A stretch of 64,000 nt of DNA from an uncultured Bacteroidales bacterium (GCA_944326305.1 CALVDL010000011.1:27730-91729), one strand, 5' to 3'; shown: positions 24,377 through 41,430, counted from the first letter of the stretch. Made by a program: numbers and translations. The notes: generated from the sequence alone by a model not told the origin.

Positions 24377-26296
24377 ATGTACAGACTGCTAGAGAACGTT
24401 AATTCACCCGAAGACATAAAGGGCCTCAGCATTGATGAACTCAAGGCCCTGTGCGCCGAGATCCGCAGCTACATGATAGAGTGTTGCGCCACCAATCCCG
24501 GACATTTGGGATCGAGCCTCGGGGCAGTGGAGCTGATAGTCGGTCTTCATTATATATACGACACCCCAAAAGACAAGCTGGTATTTGACGTAGGGCATCA
24601 GGCCTATGCGCACAAGATCCTGACAGGAAGAAGGGAAGCGTTCCGTGAAAACAGGAAACGCGGAGGCATAAGCGGATTCACGAAACGCAGCGAGAGCATT
24701 TTTGACGCTTTCGGGGCAGGACACTCATCGACATCGATATCTGCAGCGCTCGGACTTGCAGAAGCGTCAAAAATGCTCGGCACAGGAGAAAAAGTCGTAG
24801 CCGTAATCGGTGACGGGGCATTGTCCGGCGGCCTGGCATTCGAAGGACTGAACAACGCCGGCATAAGCAAGACAGACCTCCTGGTCATAATAAATGACAA
24901 CAACATTTCTATTGACAAGAACATAGGGGCCATACATGAGCATCTGCTGAGGCTCACTACCGACCCTACATACAACCGGATCAAGAAACATGTCTGGGAC
25001 CGCATAGGTGAAGGACGGTTCAGGAAAATGGTGCAGAAGTTCATCGTAAGCACCAAATCATCGATTGTAATATCATCAGGAGGGGCGCTGTTTGAATCGC
25101 TCGGGTTCAGATATTTCGGCCCGATAGACGGCAACGACATAGCCCAGGTGACAGAAACGCTTTCAAGGCTTAAGGATATCAAGGGCCCGAGAATCCTGCA
25201 CACCATCACCACAAAGGGGAAAGGTTTTGCACCCGCAGAAGAAGATCAGACAATATGGCATTCCCCTGGAATGTTCGATCCGGTCACAGGCAAAAGGATA
25301 AAACCCGCAGGACACCATGAAAGCAGATACCAGGATGTGTTCGGTGAAGTCCTTCTTGAACTTGCCCGCGCAGACAGAAGGATTGTGGGCATAACCCCTG
25401 CCATGGCCACAGGCTGCGGCATGGACCTGCTGGCCAGGGAAATGCCGGAAAGGTTCTTCGATGTAGGGATTGCAGAGGAGCATGCGGTAACTTTCGCGGC
25501 AGGGCTTGCCGCCGGCGGGATGAAGCCGTTCTGCAACATCTACTCGTCATTCTCCCAACGGGCGTATGACCAGATCATCCATGATGTCGCGCTGCAGAAG
25601 CTGCCTGTCGTCCTGTGCCTCGACAGGAGCGGACTCGTAGGCGAAGACGGTGCGACCCACCACGGGGCATTCGATATCGCAGCGTACAGAAGCATACCCA
25701 ACGCAGTCATTGCCGCCCCAAGGAACGAGATTGAACTCAAGCAGATGATGTACACGGCTTCAACAAGTACTGAAGGACCGTTCATAATAAGGTACCCGAG
25801 AGGTTACGGAGAGGGAGAAGACTGGAGGAACTGCGGTTTTGCCGCCCTACCTGCCGGCAAATCGGAAAAGCTCACAGACGGGACAGGCATTGCTGTCATC
25901 GCCGCCGGACCTTCAGCAAACAGGGCGTTAGAAGCGGCGCTCAGGTACAGGAGCGAGACAGGGACGAATCCTGCCGTATATAATATAAGGTATATAAAGC
26001 CTGTCGATTCAGCAATGCTGGACGAAGCAGGGAAGAAATTCCAGACAATCATCACCATTGAAGACGGCGTGACCGCAGGCGGGCTATTCGGTGAAGTGTG
26101 CGAGTACTTTGCCGGGAAAGGGACAAGGCCGGAAATCATCGGCATGGGAATCCCGGACAAGTTCATCGAACAGGGGACTCAGGCAGAAGAACGGGAAGAA
26201 TGCGGCATCGACCCGGAGAGCATATACAGGAAGATTTCAGCAGAGATGAAGAAATATGACAAAAAAGATCAAAAAGTTTTGGATAATCAGAATTAA
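24377..26296 (+). CDS. dxs: 1-deoxy-D-xylulose-5-phosphate synthase
   Basis: 639 residues. It joins pyruvate and glyceraldehyde 3-phosphate with thiamine diphosphate, the first step of the MEP route to isoprenoids (and of thiamine and pyridoxal precursors). Seen: 'NPGHLGSSLGAVELIVGLHYIYD', 'DVGHQAYAHKILTGR', the ThDP motif 'GDGALSGGLAFEGLNNAG...VIINDN', 'GFRYFGPIDGND', the catalytic glutamate in 'DVGIAEEHAVTFAAGLA', and 'DRSGLVGEDGATHHGAFD'. Length is standard. The -33 element of the following tRNA promoter lies within its last codons, and its stop codon falls between the -33 and -7 elements. Confidence 0.96.
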   Translation: MYRLLENVNSPEDIKGLSIDELKALCAEIRSYMIECCATNPGHLGSSLGAVELIVGLHYIYDTPKDKLVFDVGHQAYAHKILTGRREAFRENRKRGGISGFTKRSESIFDAFGAGHSSTSISAALGLAEASKMLGTGEKVVAVIGDGALSGGLAFEGLNNAGISKTDLLVIINDNNISIDKNIGAIHEHLLRLTTDPTYNRIKKHVWDRIGEGRFRKMVQKFIVSTKSSIVISSGGALFESLGFRYFGPIDGNDIAQVTETLSRLKDIKGPRILHTITTKGKGFAPAEEDQTIWHSPGMFDPVTGKRIKPAGHHESRYQDVFGEVLLELARADRRIVGITPAMATGCGMDLLAREMPERFFDVGIAEEHAVTFAAGLAAGGMKPFCNIYSSFSQRAYDQIIHDVALQKLPVVLCLDRSGLVGEDGATHHGAFDIAAYRSIPNAVIAAPRNEIELKQMMYTASTSTEGPFIIRYPRGYGEGEDWRNCGFAALPAGKSEKLTDGTGIAVIAAGPSANRALEAALRYRSETGTNPAVYNIRYIKPVDSAMLDEAGKKFQTIITIEDGVTAGGLFGEVCEYFAGKGTRPEIIGMGIPDKFIEQGTQAEEREECGIDPESIYRKISAEMKKYDKKDQKVLDNQN

Positions 26297-26308
26297 TCTC
26301 TATCTTTG
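26278..26308 (+). promoter_or_regulatory. Promoter of the tRNA-tuf operon
   Basis: TTTG (26278-26281), exactly 19 bp, then TATCTTTG (26301-26308): a perfect Bacteroidetes sigma-ABfr-type promoter. It overlaps the end of dxs. The predicted start near 26314 is about 28 nt upstream of tRNA-Thr(TGT). Confidence 0.75.
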
Positions 26309-26341
26309 CAATCCCTTTTGGGAAATGAGTTATCAAATCCC

Positions 26342-26415
26342 GCCGATGTAGCTCAGTTGGCTAGAGCACGTGATTTGTAATCTCGGGGTCGTGGGTTCGA
26401 TTCCCTCCATCGGCT
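26342..26415 (+). tRNA. tRNA-Thr (anticodon TGT)
   Basis: 74-nt cloverleaf with acceptor GCCGATG/CATCGGC, D-arm, anticodon loop TTTGTAA and T-loop TTCGATT. The 3' CCA is not encoded. First of four tRNAs upstream of tuf. Confidence 0.95.
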
Positions 26416-26450
26416 CAAAGTTCTTTTACAACAGGAAAACTTAAAAATTT

Positions 26451-26533
26451 GGGAGAATACCAGAGTGGCCAAATGGGGCAGACTGTAAATCTGCTGGTTT
26501 ATACCTTCGGTGGTTCGAATCCATCTTCTCCCA
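26451..26533 (+). tRNA. tRNA-Tyr (anticodon GTA)
   Basis: 83-nt class II tRNA with acceptor GGGAGAA/TTCTCCC, anticodon GTA and a long variable arm (around 'TGGTTTATACCTTCGG'). CCA is not encoded. Position between Thr and Gly tRNAs is as in the E. coli tufB operon. Confidence 0.95.
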
Positions 26534-26596
26534 CTGGTTTCGGAAGATAGCTGGCCGGAAATTTCCGGCAAAAAGGTCACCGAGAAGAAACAAAAA

Positions 26597-26669
26597 GCGG
26601 AAGTAGCTCAGTTGGTAGAGCATTAGCCTTCCAAGCTAAGGGTCGCGGGTTCGAACCTCGTCTTCCGCT
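26597..26669 (+). tRNA. tRNA-Gly (anticodon TCC)
   Basis: 73-nt cloverleaf with acceptor GCGGAAG/CTTCCGC, anticodon loop CTTCCAA and T-loop TTCGAAC. CCA is not encoded. Confidence 0.95.
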
Positions 26670-26682
26670 CAAATCAAACTAC

Positions 26683-26754
26683 GCCAGTGTAGCTCAGGGG
26701 TAGAGCGCTTCCTTGGTAAGGAAGAGGTCATGAGTTCAAATCTCATCACCGGCT
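26683..26754 (+). tRNA. tRNA-Thr (anticodon GGT) with an A-C mismatch in the acceptor stem
   Basis: 72-nt cloverleaf with anticodon loop TTGGTAA between perfect stems CTTCC and GGAAG. The acceptor arms are GCCAGTG (26683-26689) and CACCGGC (26747-26753); the fourth pair is A-C rather than A-U or G-C. Other helices look sound. It directly precedes tuf. Confidence 0.92.
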
Positions 26755-26804
26755 CTGCTTTTTTTGTATATAGTAGCATATAATACACATAAACAAATAA
26801 AATT

Positions 26805-27992
26805 ATGGCTAAAGAAACCTTTAAAAGAGACAAACCGCACGTTAACATCGGTACTATCGGCCACGTTGACCACGGTAAAACTACTTTGACTGCAGCTATT
26901 ACTACTGTACTTGCAAAGCAGGGTCTTTCTGAGCTCCGTTCATTCGACTCTATCGATAACGCTCCAGAGGAGAAAGAGCGTGGTATTACAATCAACACTG
27001 CACACGTAGAGTACCAGACTGCAACCCGTCACTACGCTCACGTAGACTGCCCGGGCCACGCTGACTATGTGAAGAACATGGTAACAGGTGCCGCACAGAT
27101 GGACGGTGCAATCCTCGTAGTTGCTGCAACTGACGGTCCTATGCCTCAGACTCGCGAGCACATCCTTCTCGCACGCCAGGTGAACGTACCGAGAATCGTT
27201 GTATTCCTCAACAAAGTTGACCTTGTAGACGATCCTGAGATGCTTGACCTCGTTGAGATGGAAGTACGTGACCTTCTCTCATTCTACAACTTCGACGGAG
27301 AGAACGCACCAGTTATCCGCGGATCAGCTCTTGGAGCACTCAACGGTGACCCTCAGTACGAGGCAAAGATCATGGAACTGATGGATGCTGTTGACTCATA
27401 CATTCCAATCCCTCCACGTGACAATGAGAAACCTTTCCTCATGCCTATCGAGGACATCTTCTCTATCACAGGACGTGGTACAGTGGCTACAGGACGTATT
27501 GAGACAGGTGTCATCCACACTGGAGACGAGGTTGAAATCGTAGGTCTCGGAGAAGAGCCTAAGAAGACAGTCGTTACAGGTGTCGAGATGTTCCGCAAGA
27601 TCCTTGATGAAGGAGAGGCTGGTGACAACGTAGGTCTTCTTCTTCGTGGTATCGACAAGAAGGAAATCAAGAGGGGTCAGGTACTTGCTAAACCTGGTAC
27701 AATCCATCCTCACCAGAAATTCCAGGCTGAGATTTACGTGCTGAAGAAAGATGAAGGTGGTCGTCATACTCCATTCCACAACCACTACCGTCCACAGTTC
27801 TTCATCCGTACTCTCGACATCACAGGAGAGATTGCTCTTCCAGAGGGTGTAGAAATGGTAATGCCTGGCGATAACGTTACTATCACTGTAGAGCTCATCT
27901 ATCCAGTTGCCCTTAACGAAGGTCTTCGTTTCGCAATCCGTGAAGGTGGCCGTACAGTAGGTGCAGGTCAGGTAACTAAGATTCTCGAGTAA
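26805..27992 (+). CDS. tuf: Translation elongation factor Tu
   Basis: 395 residues. The GTPase carries aminoacyl-tRNA to the ribosome. G1 '[11 protein letters not shown]', switch I '[12 protein letters not shown]', G3 '[12 protein letters not shown]' and G4 'NKVDLVDD' are intact; domains II and III follow ('[15 protein letters not shown]', '[41 protein letters not shown]'). Codon use differs from neighbouring genes: Arg is mostly CGT, and GTA/GCT/GAG are favoured, while most genes in the window use AGG/CGC freely. This fits very high expression. Four tRNAs precede it and a hairpin terminator follows before tRNA-Trp. Confidence 0.98.
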   Translation: MAKETFKRDKPHVNIGTIGHVDHGKTTLTAAITTVLAKQGLSELRSFDSIDNAPEEKERGITINTAHVEYQTATRHYAHVDCPGHADYVKNMVTGAAQMDGAILVVAATDGPMPQTREHILLARQVNVPRIVVFLNKVDLVDDPEMLDLVEMEVRDLLSFYNFDGENAPVIRGSALGALNGDPQYEAKIMELMDAVDSYIPIPPRDNEKPFLMPIEDIFSITGRGTVATGRIETGVIHTGDEVEIVGLGEEPKKTVVTGVEMFRKILDEGEAGDNVGLLLRGIDKKEIKRGQVLAKPGTIHPHQKFQAEIYVLKKDEGGRHTPFHNHYRPQFFIRTLDITGEIALPEGVEMVMPGDNVTITVELIYPVALNEGLRFAIREGGRTVGAGQVTKILE

Positions 27993-28011
27993 TCTAGAAA
28001 ACCGTATAGAT

Positions 28012-28042
28012 AAGCGGGTGCCAAAAAAGACGCCCGCTTTTA
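28012..28042 (+). terminator. Intrinsic terminator after tuf
   Basis: Stem AAGCGGGTG (28012-28020) / CGCCCGCTT (28031-28039) with one G-U pair, 10-nt loop, then TTTAT-like U-rich bases. It would stop part of the tuf transcript before tRNA-Trp and secE. Confidence 0.75.
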
Positions 28043-28043
28043 T

Positions 28044-28114
28044 AGGGGAATAGAACAAGGGTAGTTCAGCGGTCTCCAAAACCGTCGATGTGGGTTCGAA
28101 TCCTGCTTCCCCTG
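28044..28114 (+). tRNA. tRNA-Trp (anticodon CCA)
   Basis: 71-nt cloverleaf with acceptor AGGGGAA/TTCCCCT, anticodon loop CTCCAAA and T-loop TTCGAAT, discriminator G. The tuf - tRNA-Trp - secE order is widespread in bacteria. The terminator stem ends 5 bases before it. Confidence 0.95.
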
Positions 28115-28197
28115 CAAATATCAAAGGTTACGATTTGGTAATTGTTTAACAGACATCCAAGCAAGCTTCCAACTCAGGATGTCCATTAAAGGTAAAG

Positions 28198-28386
28198 ATG
28201 AGAAAGTTAATCAACTATTTCAAAGAGTCTTACACGGAGATGACCAAGAAAGTCTCATGGCCTACTTGGAGCAAACTTCAGAGTTCAGCCATCGTTGTGA
28301 TGGTTGCTTCTGTGATTTTTGCTATTGTTATCTTCGCGATGGACTTTGCTTTCCAGAACCTGATGACAGCAATTTACACACTGTAA
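28198..28386 (+). CDS. secE: Preprotein translocase subunit SecE
   Basis: 62 residues: an amphipathic N-terminal helix ('LINYFKESYTEMTKKVSWPTWSKL', with the conserved E...KV.WPT pattern) and a single transmembrane helix ('AIVVMVASVIFAIVIFAMDF'). It clamps SecY in the translocon. The minimal one-helix form is usual outside gammaproteobacteria. Followed by nusG after 16 bp. Confidence 0.95.
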   Translation: MRKLINYFKESYTEMTKKVSWPTWSKLQSSAIVVMVASVIFAIVIFAMDFAFQNLMTAIYTL

Positions 28387-28402
28387 TTAATACCTTTGCA
28401 AT

Positions 28403-28981
28403 ATGGGCGAAAAAAAATGGTATGTGCTGAGAGCAGCAGGCGGAAAGGAAAAGAAAGCCAAAGAGTATCTCGAGAAAGAGATTGAAAGATGTGGCCTTCA
28501 GGATCTGGTTTCACAGGTCCTTGTCCCGACGGAAAAAGTATACAAGATTCGTGACGGCAAAAGAGTCAGTTCCGAACGTCTTTTCTACCCGGGATATGTC
28601 CTTATCGAGGCTGAACTTACCGGTGAACTCCAGTACATAATCCGTAATGAGATTCCTCACATGTCCGGCTTCCTTACCGAGAAAAGAGATGTAAGCAGGG
28701 GATCTGGCAAAGCGCAGGAAGAGAAAATTCCTATTCCGCTCAGGGACTCTGAAGTGAAAAGGATTCTCGGGGAGCACGATGAGGTTGCCACTAGCGAAGG
28801 AGAGACTGTAGTAGACTATACTGTAGGCGAGGCAGTCAAGATTACAGACGGACCGTTCAGCGGGTTCGATGGAACAGTAGAGGAAATCGTAGAAGACCGC
28901 AGCAAAATCAAGGTAATGGTCATGATTTTCGGCAGGAAGACTCTACTTGAACTCAACTTTACACAAGTAACTAAAGAATAA
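28403..28981 (+). CDS. nusG: Transcription termination/antitermination factor NusG
   Basis: 192 residues. The NGN domain ('KWYVLRAAGGKEKKAKEYLEKEIE...VLVPTEKVYKIRDGKRVSSERLFYPGYVLIEAEL') binds the RNA polymerase clamp. The C-terminal KOW domain ('GEAVKITDGPFSGFDGTVEEIVEDRSKIKVMVMIFGRKTLLELNFTQV') contacts ribosomal protein S10 or Rho. A polar linker of about 40 residues joins them. It has the usual place between secE and rplK. Confidence 0.96.
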   Translation: MGEKKWYVLRAAGGKEKKAKEYLEKEIERCGLQDLVSQVLVPTEKVYKIRDGKRVSSERLFYPGYVLIEAELTGELQYIIRNEIPHMSGFLTEKRDVSRGSGKAQEEKIPIPLRDSEVKRILGEHDEVATSEGETVVDYTVGEAVKITDGPFSGFDGTVEEIVEDRSKIKVMVMIFGRKTLLELNFTQVTKE

Positions 28982-28990
28982 TCAAGAATT

Positions 28991-29434
28991 ATGGCAAAAG
29001 AAGTCACTGGGTTTATCAAACTCCAGATTAAAGGCGGCGCAGCAAATCCATCCCCTCCAGTAGGACCGGCTCTCGGTTCAAAGGGTCTGAACATAATGGA
29101 TTTCTGCAAACAGTTCAATGCCCGTACACAGGACAGCGCTGGTAAAGTACTGCCTGTTGTAATTACAGTCTACAGCGACAAATCATTTTCATTTGAAGTA
29201 AAGCAGCCACCTGTAGCTGTACAGCTGAAGGAAGCAGCAAAAATTTCAAGCGGTTCTGCTGAACCGAACAGAAAGAAAGTCGCTACCATCACCTGGGATC
29301 AGGTAAAGACAATCGCAGAATCAAAGATGCCTGATATGAACGCATTTACACTCAAGTCAGCAATGACTATGGTGGCCGGGACTGCGAGAAGCATGGGTAT
29401 AAAGGTTGAAGGAGAATTTCCTGCTGACATCTAA
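28991..29434 (+). CDS. rplK: 50S ribosomal protein L11
   Basis: 147 residues. Begins '[43 protein letters not shown]', the L11 signature with the proline-rich 23S GTPase-centre contact, and ends with the RNA-binding '[20 protein letters not shown]'. It stimulates factor-dependent GTP hydrolysis. Only 9 bp follow nusG, leaving no room for a separate leader. Confidence 0.97.
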   Translation: MAKEVTGFIKLQIKGGAANPSPPVGPALGSKGLNIMDFCKQFNARTQDSAGKVLPVVITVYSDKSFSFEVKQPPVAVQLKEAAKISSGSAEPNRKKVATITWDQVKTIAESKMPDMNAFTLKSAMTMVAGTARSMGIKVEGEFPADI

Positions 29435-29448
29435 AAATCACACGCGAA

Positions 29449-30150
29449 ATGAGTAAACTGACAAAAAACCAAAAAACGGTAATGGCCAAATATGATCCGG
29501 CCAAGCAGTACAAGCTTTCTGAGGCATGTGAAATCGTAAAGGATGTTACCTTCACAAAATTTGATGCATCTGTAGAACTTGCCGTTAACCTCGGAGTGGA
29601 TCCGCGTAAGGCAAATCAGATGGTTCGTGGCGTCGTCACTCTGCCGCACGGAACAGGAAAACAGACAAGGGTGCTCGTGCTTTGTACTCCAGACAAGGAA
29701 ACGGAAGCGAAAGAGGCTGGTGCAGATTATGTAGGCCTCGATGAATATATCGACAAGATCAAGGGAGGATGGACAGATGTTGATGTCATCATCTGTACCC
29801 CTTCAGTAATGGCGAAAGTCGGTACCATCGGTAGGATTCTCGGTCCGAGAGGCCTCATGCCTAACCCTAAGACCGGAACAGTTACGATGGAAATCGGCAA
29901 CGCTGTCAAGGAGGTCAAAGCCGGAAAGATAGACTTCAAGGTCGACAAGACCGGTATTGTACATGCAGCCATTGGAAAGGCATCTTTCACTGCACAGCAG
30001 ATCTGCGAGAACGCACAGGAGCTGATTTCAGCTATCATGAAGCTTAAGCCGCAGACACTCAAGGGAACATATTTGATAAGTGCTTCTATCTGCACGACAA
30101 TGAGTCCCGGAGTCAATCTCGATATTAAATCATTCAGTAGTGCTGACTAA
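29449..30150 (+). CDS. rplA: 50S ribosomal protein L1
   Basis: 233 residues with the L1 signature ('[25 protein letters not shown]' and '[22 protein letters not shown]'). It forms the L1 stalk that helps release tRNA from the E site. In many bacteria L1 represses its own operon by binding the mRNA leader; with only 14 bp after rplK any such site must lie further upstream. Confidence 0.97.
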   Translation: MSKLTKNQKTVMAKYDPAKQYKLSEACEIVKDVTFTKFDASVELAVNLGVDPRKANQMVRGVVTLPHGTGKQTRVLVLCTPDKETEAKEAGADYVGLDEYIDKIKGGWTDVDVIICTPSVMAKVGTIGRILGPRGLMPNPKTGTVTMEIGNAVKEVKAGKIDFKVDKTGIVHAAIGKASFTAQQICENAQELISAIMKLKPQTLKGTYLISASICTTMSPGVNLDIKSFSSAD

Positions 30151-30164
30151 TTATATTCAATGTT

Positions 30165-30689
30165 ATGAGAAAAGAAGATAAAGCCCAGATAATTGAATCA
30201 ATCGCAGCACAAATCCAGGAGACACCTAATTTCTATATTACCGACATCTCCGGGCTGAATGCTGAACAGACGACAAAACTCCGTCGTGACTGCTTTGAAA
30301 AGAATATCAAGCTCGTAGTAGTGAAGAATACTCTTTTCCACAAAGCTCTCATGAACATGGATAACGAAGAAGTAAAGCTCGTTTTCCCTGCACTTGAAGG
30401 GCCTACAGCCATCATGTACACGGAAACCCCTAACGCCCCGGCAAAGCTCATAAAGAAGTATGCCGACGAAGGGTCCGAGAAGCCTGCCCTAAAAGCAGCC
30501 TATGTTCAGGAGTGCTCATTTGTAGGTGCTGACAAACTTGGCGAACTCTGTAACATCAAGTCCCGTGAAGAGCTCATCGGTGATATCATCGGACTGCTCC
30601 AGTCACCTGCACGCAATGTTATATCCGCCCTCCAGTCTGCTGGTGGCAAACTGGCCGGCATCGTCAAGACCCTTTCAGAAAGAGAATAA
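30165..30689 (+). CDS. rplJ: 50S ribosomal protein L10
   Basis: 174 residues. 'MRKEDKAQIIESIAAQI....YITDISGLNAEQTTKLRRDCFEKNIKLVVVKNTLFHKAL' is the N-terminal 23S-binding part; the C-terminal helix 'VISALQSAGGKLAGIVKTLSE' binds L7/L12 dimers to build the stalk. Its start is 14 bp after rplA, so no classical L10 leader is seen. Confidence 0.97.
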   Translation: MRKEDKAQIIESIAAQIQETPNFYITDISGLNAEQTTKLRRDCFEKNIKLVVVKNTLFHKALMNMDNEEVKLVFPALEGPTAIMYTETPNAPAKLIKKYADEGSEKPALKAAYVQECSFVGADKLGELCNIKSREELIGDIIGLLQSPARNVISALQSAGGKLAGIVKTLSERE

Positions 30690-30720
30690 TAATAAAATAA
30701 ACAAACTAAATAATTAAATT

Positions 30721-31101
30721 ATGGCAGACATTAAAGCACTTGCAGAAGAGTTGGTTAACCTTTCTGTAAAAGACGTTCAGGAACTCGCACAGATCCTCAA
30801 AGACGAGTATGGTATTGAGCCTGCAGCAGCTGCAGTAGCAGTAGCAGGTCCGGCAGCAGGAGCTGGTGAAGCAGCAGCTGCTGAGCAGACTGAATTCAAT
30901 GTTATCCTCAAATCAGCTGGCCAGGCTAAACTTGGTGTGGTAAAAGCTGTTAAAGAGATTACAGGTCTCGGTCTTAAAGAGGCAAAGGATCTTGTTGACA
31001 AGGCTCCTGACGCTGTAATCAAAGAGAAAGTATCTAAGGCAGAGGCTGAGCAGATCAAAGCTACCCTCGAAGAGGCTGGAGCAGAAGTTGAAGTTAAATA
31101 G
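30721..31101 (+). CDS. rplL: 50S ribosomal protein L7/L12
   Basis: 126 residues. An N-terminal dimerisation helix, an Ala-rich hinge ('[27 protein letters not shown]') and a C-terminal factor-binding domain ('[36 protein letters not shown]') are all clear. It recruits translation GTPases. Ends with TAG. A hairpin with U-tract follows before rpoB, which would make stalk proteins more abundant than polymerase. Confidence 0.97.
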   Translation: MADIKALAEELVNLSVKDVQELAQILKDEYGIEPAAAAVAVAGPAAGAGEAAAAEQTEFNVILKSAGQAKLGVVKAVKEITGLGLKEAKDLVDKAPDAVIKEKVSKAEAEQIKATLEEAGAEVEVK

Positions 31102-31132
31102 CTTCACTCTCTCCCGAATGGGAAACTAAGTC

Positions 31133-31167
31133 AGGTTTAGGGCCCTTAAAAGACCCTAAACCTTTTT
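31133..31167 (+). terminator. Attenuator/terminator between rplL and rpoB
   Basis: Perfect 10-bp stem AGGTTTAGGG (31133-31142) / CCCTAAACCT (31154-31163), 11-nt loop, then TTTT. No new -7 box is evident between it and rpoB, so rpoBC probably depends on read-through. E. coli has a partial terminator at the same place. Confidence 0.8.
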
Positions 31168-31205
31168 GTCGTATTTAAGTTTTTCTCTATACAAAGGCTG
31201 ATAAG

Positions 31206-35027
<3,822 letters not shown>

Positions 35028-35056
35028 TTTATACAGACAATTAGAAATATTGGAAT

Positions 35057-39301
<4,245 letters not shown>

Positions 39302-39321
39302 CCATAAGGTTATATATAATG

Positions 39322-39359
39322 AGACGAGGGCTGGCCGGATGGCCAGCCCTCGTCTTTTC
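39322..39359 (+). terminator. Strong intrinsic terminator after rpoC
   Basis: Perfect 15-bp stem (39322-39336 with 39341-39355) closed by a GGAT tetraloop and followed by TTTCC. It ends the tRNA-tuf-rpoC unit. The DUF3810 gene, coming from the other strand, stops 57 bp further on. Confidence 0.9.
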
Positions 39360-39415
39360 CACGTCATGTGACACCGCAATAGACGGATGCCGTCCTGCTA
39401 AAGCCGGCCGGTCGC

Positions 39416-40468
39416 CTACATGGAATCTTCCACGGAAAGCAGCAGCAAGACCACTTCAGCATAGTTCTTCTGCCCTGAAGATATGCGGTTGCCCTTCAGG
39501 TACATCTCGTACATGCTCTCCTGTATCTTACCTATGAAAGGGCTGTAGCGGGCGCTCCAGAACCGCTGCCTGTCCCCGAGCTGCCCGACAATGCGGCTGT
39601 CCACTGTCGAAAGCCATGACGAGCACTCCTCCCGGCCGAGAAGGTTCCTTGCATTCGAAATCACGTACGGGAATATGCCGAAAAAGCCGCTGTAGCGGAT
39701 AGCGGGATCAGAGGATGCGGTACATACAGTGTAGGCCCAGAAATTGGCCTCCGCCTCGCTGCCTATTCCCAGAAGGTGCGACAGCTCATGAGCGTATGTG
39801 AACGGGTATTCGAGCCGGGACAGCTCCCTGTTCAGATGGGACTCGGCGAAAAAAGGGCCCATGTACCCCAATACCCCTACAGAAGAATAAAGAAAGTTGA
39901 AGCATGTGTACTTGGGTGTCTGGTAGCCTTTCGGGGTGGTAAGTCCATAGTGTTCAGGCACTTTTCGGAAAAGAGACTTTATTTCACCGCGGACGGAGTC
40001 TTCCGGGGTATCATACCCGTCAGGGAGGGACTGCAGGAAAGCAGAATTGAGGCTGTCGGCATAATTATCCAGAAAAGCCCTGAAAGCATCCTCCCTGTAT
40101 TCAGCCGGGCGCACCCCAGCCCTGCTATAGAATGAATCCCGGTAATAGTTAAGGCCCCATCCCCAGTAGAACCATACATAAATCCACAGTATCCATTCTA
40201 TTTCCCTGAGGACAATGCGTTTCCAGGTGCGGCCGCGCCTTTTTGCCATGACAGGCCAGGCTATCAGGAAAACGGCCATGAACACCACGGCCCATTCGTC
40301 AAGCGAGAAAGGAAGTACACAGGACAACGCGGAAAGGACAGCCGAAATCACCGGGTAAAGATGCCGGGCATAGAACTCTCCGGTCCCCGGGGCATAACGA
40401 AAGACAAGTGCCCCTGCCAGCAGTATGGCAAGGAGCACTATATCCATGTATTTGAGAATCTTTCTCAT
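39416..40468 (-). CDS. DUF3810-family membrane protein with HELSH motif
   Basis: 350 residues. Three N-terminal transmembrane helices ('MDIVLLAILLAGALVF', 'VISAVLSALSCVLPF', 'WAVVFMAVFLIAWPVM') precede a soluble domain with 'YTCFNFLYSSVGVLGYMGPFFAESHLNRELSRLEYPFTYAHELSHLLGIGSEAEANFWAY'. HELSH followed 9-10 residues later by E.E is a zinc-metallopeptidase-like arrangement, so a membrane-bound protease is a fair inference; DUF3810 has no firmly described function that I know of. It follows folD on the same strand, separated by about 100 bp that contain a dispersed repeat. No terminator separates it clearly from the purine operon. Confidence 0.8.
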   Translation of the reverse strand: MRKILKYMDIVLLAILLAGALVFRYAPGTGEFYARHLYPVISAVLSALSCVLPFSLDEWAVVFMAVFLIAWPVMAKRRGRTWKRIVLREIEWILWIYVWFYWGWGLNYYRDSFYSRAGVRPAEYREDAFRAFLDNYADSLNSAFLQSLPDGYDTPEDSVRGEIKSLFRKVPEHYGLTTPKGYQTPKYTCFNFLYSSVGVLGYMGPFFAESHLNRELSRLEYPFTYAHELSHLLGIGSEAEANFWAYTVCTASSDPAIRYSGFFGIFPYVISNARNLLGREECSSWLSTVDSRIVGQLGDRQRFWSARYSPFIGKIQESMYEMYLKGNRISSGQKNYAEVVLLLLSVEDSM

Positions 40469-40518
40469 TGATGTAAATACGTCATACTGACGTCATGGAT
40501 TTCTTCCTGAAATCCAGT

Positions 40519-40568
40519 CTGTCCACCCCCAGTTGCCTGTCGGCGACAGTCCCGGTGGGGCATGCGGC
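40519..40568 (-). repeat. Dispersed repeat, module 2 copy after folD
   Basis: On minus it begins with GCCGCATGCCCCACCGGG (40568-40551), then CTGTC, an 11-nt variable part, and ACTGGGGGTGGACAG (40533-40519). These 18-, 5- and 15-nt blocks are identical to 55350-55396 on plus. The first block starts two bases after the folD stop triplet's last base. The variable centre forms a hairpin CTGTC-GCC-GACAG here, while the other copy forms a different hairpin in the same place. Confidence 0.8.
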
Positions 40569-40569
40569 G

Positions 40570-41430
40570 TCACACCTTCTTCGGAGTCATCTTGTTCAGG
40601 AAGCACTCAATGGTGTTTTCCATGAGGCAGCAGATGGTCATAGGGCCCACACCGCCCGGCACAGGAGTGATGACAGATGCTTTAGGCTCTATGGCAGCGA
40701 AATCCACATCCCCGCAGAGCTTCCCTGTCTCCGGGTCACGGTTCACGCCTACGTCTATCACCGCCGCACCATCTTTCACCATGTCGGCAGTCACGAATCT
40801 CGGGCGTCCTATGGCCACGACCAGGATATCGGCCTCGCGGGTGACAGACGGCAGGTCTGCCGTCCGGCTGTGGGCTATGGTCACTGTAGCGTTCTCATCC
40901 AGGAGAAGCTTGGCGACAGGAAGGCCGACAATGTTGCTGCGGCCTATCACTACAGCCCTTTTCCCCTTGATTTTCACCCCGGCGGCCTTGAGCATCTTTA
41001 TTATGCCTTTGGGAGTGCATGGCAGGGTGCATGGCTGCTTCTGCCACAGGGCGGCCACATTCAGGGGATGGAACCCGTCCACATCCTTGTCCTTGGATAT
41101 GGTCTCGATCACCCTGGCCTCGCTGATATGCTCCGGCAGCGGGAGCTGCACAAGTATCCCGTCTACAGTATCGTCCGCATTAAGCTCCCGGATAAGACCG
41201 AGCAGCTCTTCTTCCGATATGTCTGAGGGCCTGCGAATCGTGGTGTTCTCTATGCCCACGACCTGTGAAGCCTTGGCCTTGCCGGTAACATAAGAGACAC
41301 TTGCGGGGTCATCCCCTACAAGTATTACCACCAGATGCGGCACCCTCCCGTATTTTTCCGGGAAAGAGGACACCTGCGCGGCCATCTCTGCCTTCAGCCT
41401 GGCGGACAATTCTTTACCGCTTATTATCAT
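40570..41430 (-). CDS. folD: Bifunctional methylenetetrahydrofolate dehydrogenase / cyclohydrolase
   Basis: 286 residues. It interconverts 5,10-methylene-, methenyl- and 10-formyl-tetrahydrofolate; the last is the formyl donor for PurH (and PurN), which explains its place at the end of the purine operon. Seen: 'VGDDPASVSYVTGKAKAS' (Y..K catalytic pair), 'DGILVQLPLPEHI', 'KDVDGFHPLN', 'PCTPKGIIKML', the Rossmann motif 'AVVIGRSNIVGLPVAKLLL', and 'VIDVGVNRD...GDVDF' and 'TPVPGGVGPMTICCLMENT'. Full length with all motifs. It is flanked by one module of the dispersed repeat on each side. Confidence 0.97.
   Translation of the reverse strand: MIISGKELSARLKAEMAAQVSSFPEKYGRVPHLVVILVGDDPASVSYVTGKAKASQVVGIENTTIRRPSDISEEELLGLIRELNADDTVDGILVQLPLPEHISEARVIETISKDKDVDGFHPLNVAALWQKQPCTLPCTPKGIIKMLKAAGVKIKGKRAVVIGRSNIVGLPVAKLLLDENATVTIAHSRTADLPSVTREADILVVAIGRPRFVTADMVKDGAAVIDVGVNRDPETGKLCGDVDFAAIEPKASVITPVPGGVGPMTICCLMENTIECFLNKMTPKKV

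Noticed and set aside
26342..26754. Integration site or mobile element at the tRNA cluster
   Set aside because: All four tRNAs are intact, spacing is tight and the order is the ancient tuf-operon order; no integrase or attachment repeat is visible.
28179..28430. Open frame overlapping secE in another frame
   Set aside because: Antithetic to the well-conserved secE and nusG starts; no family features.
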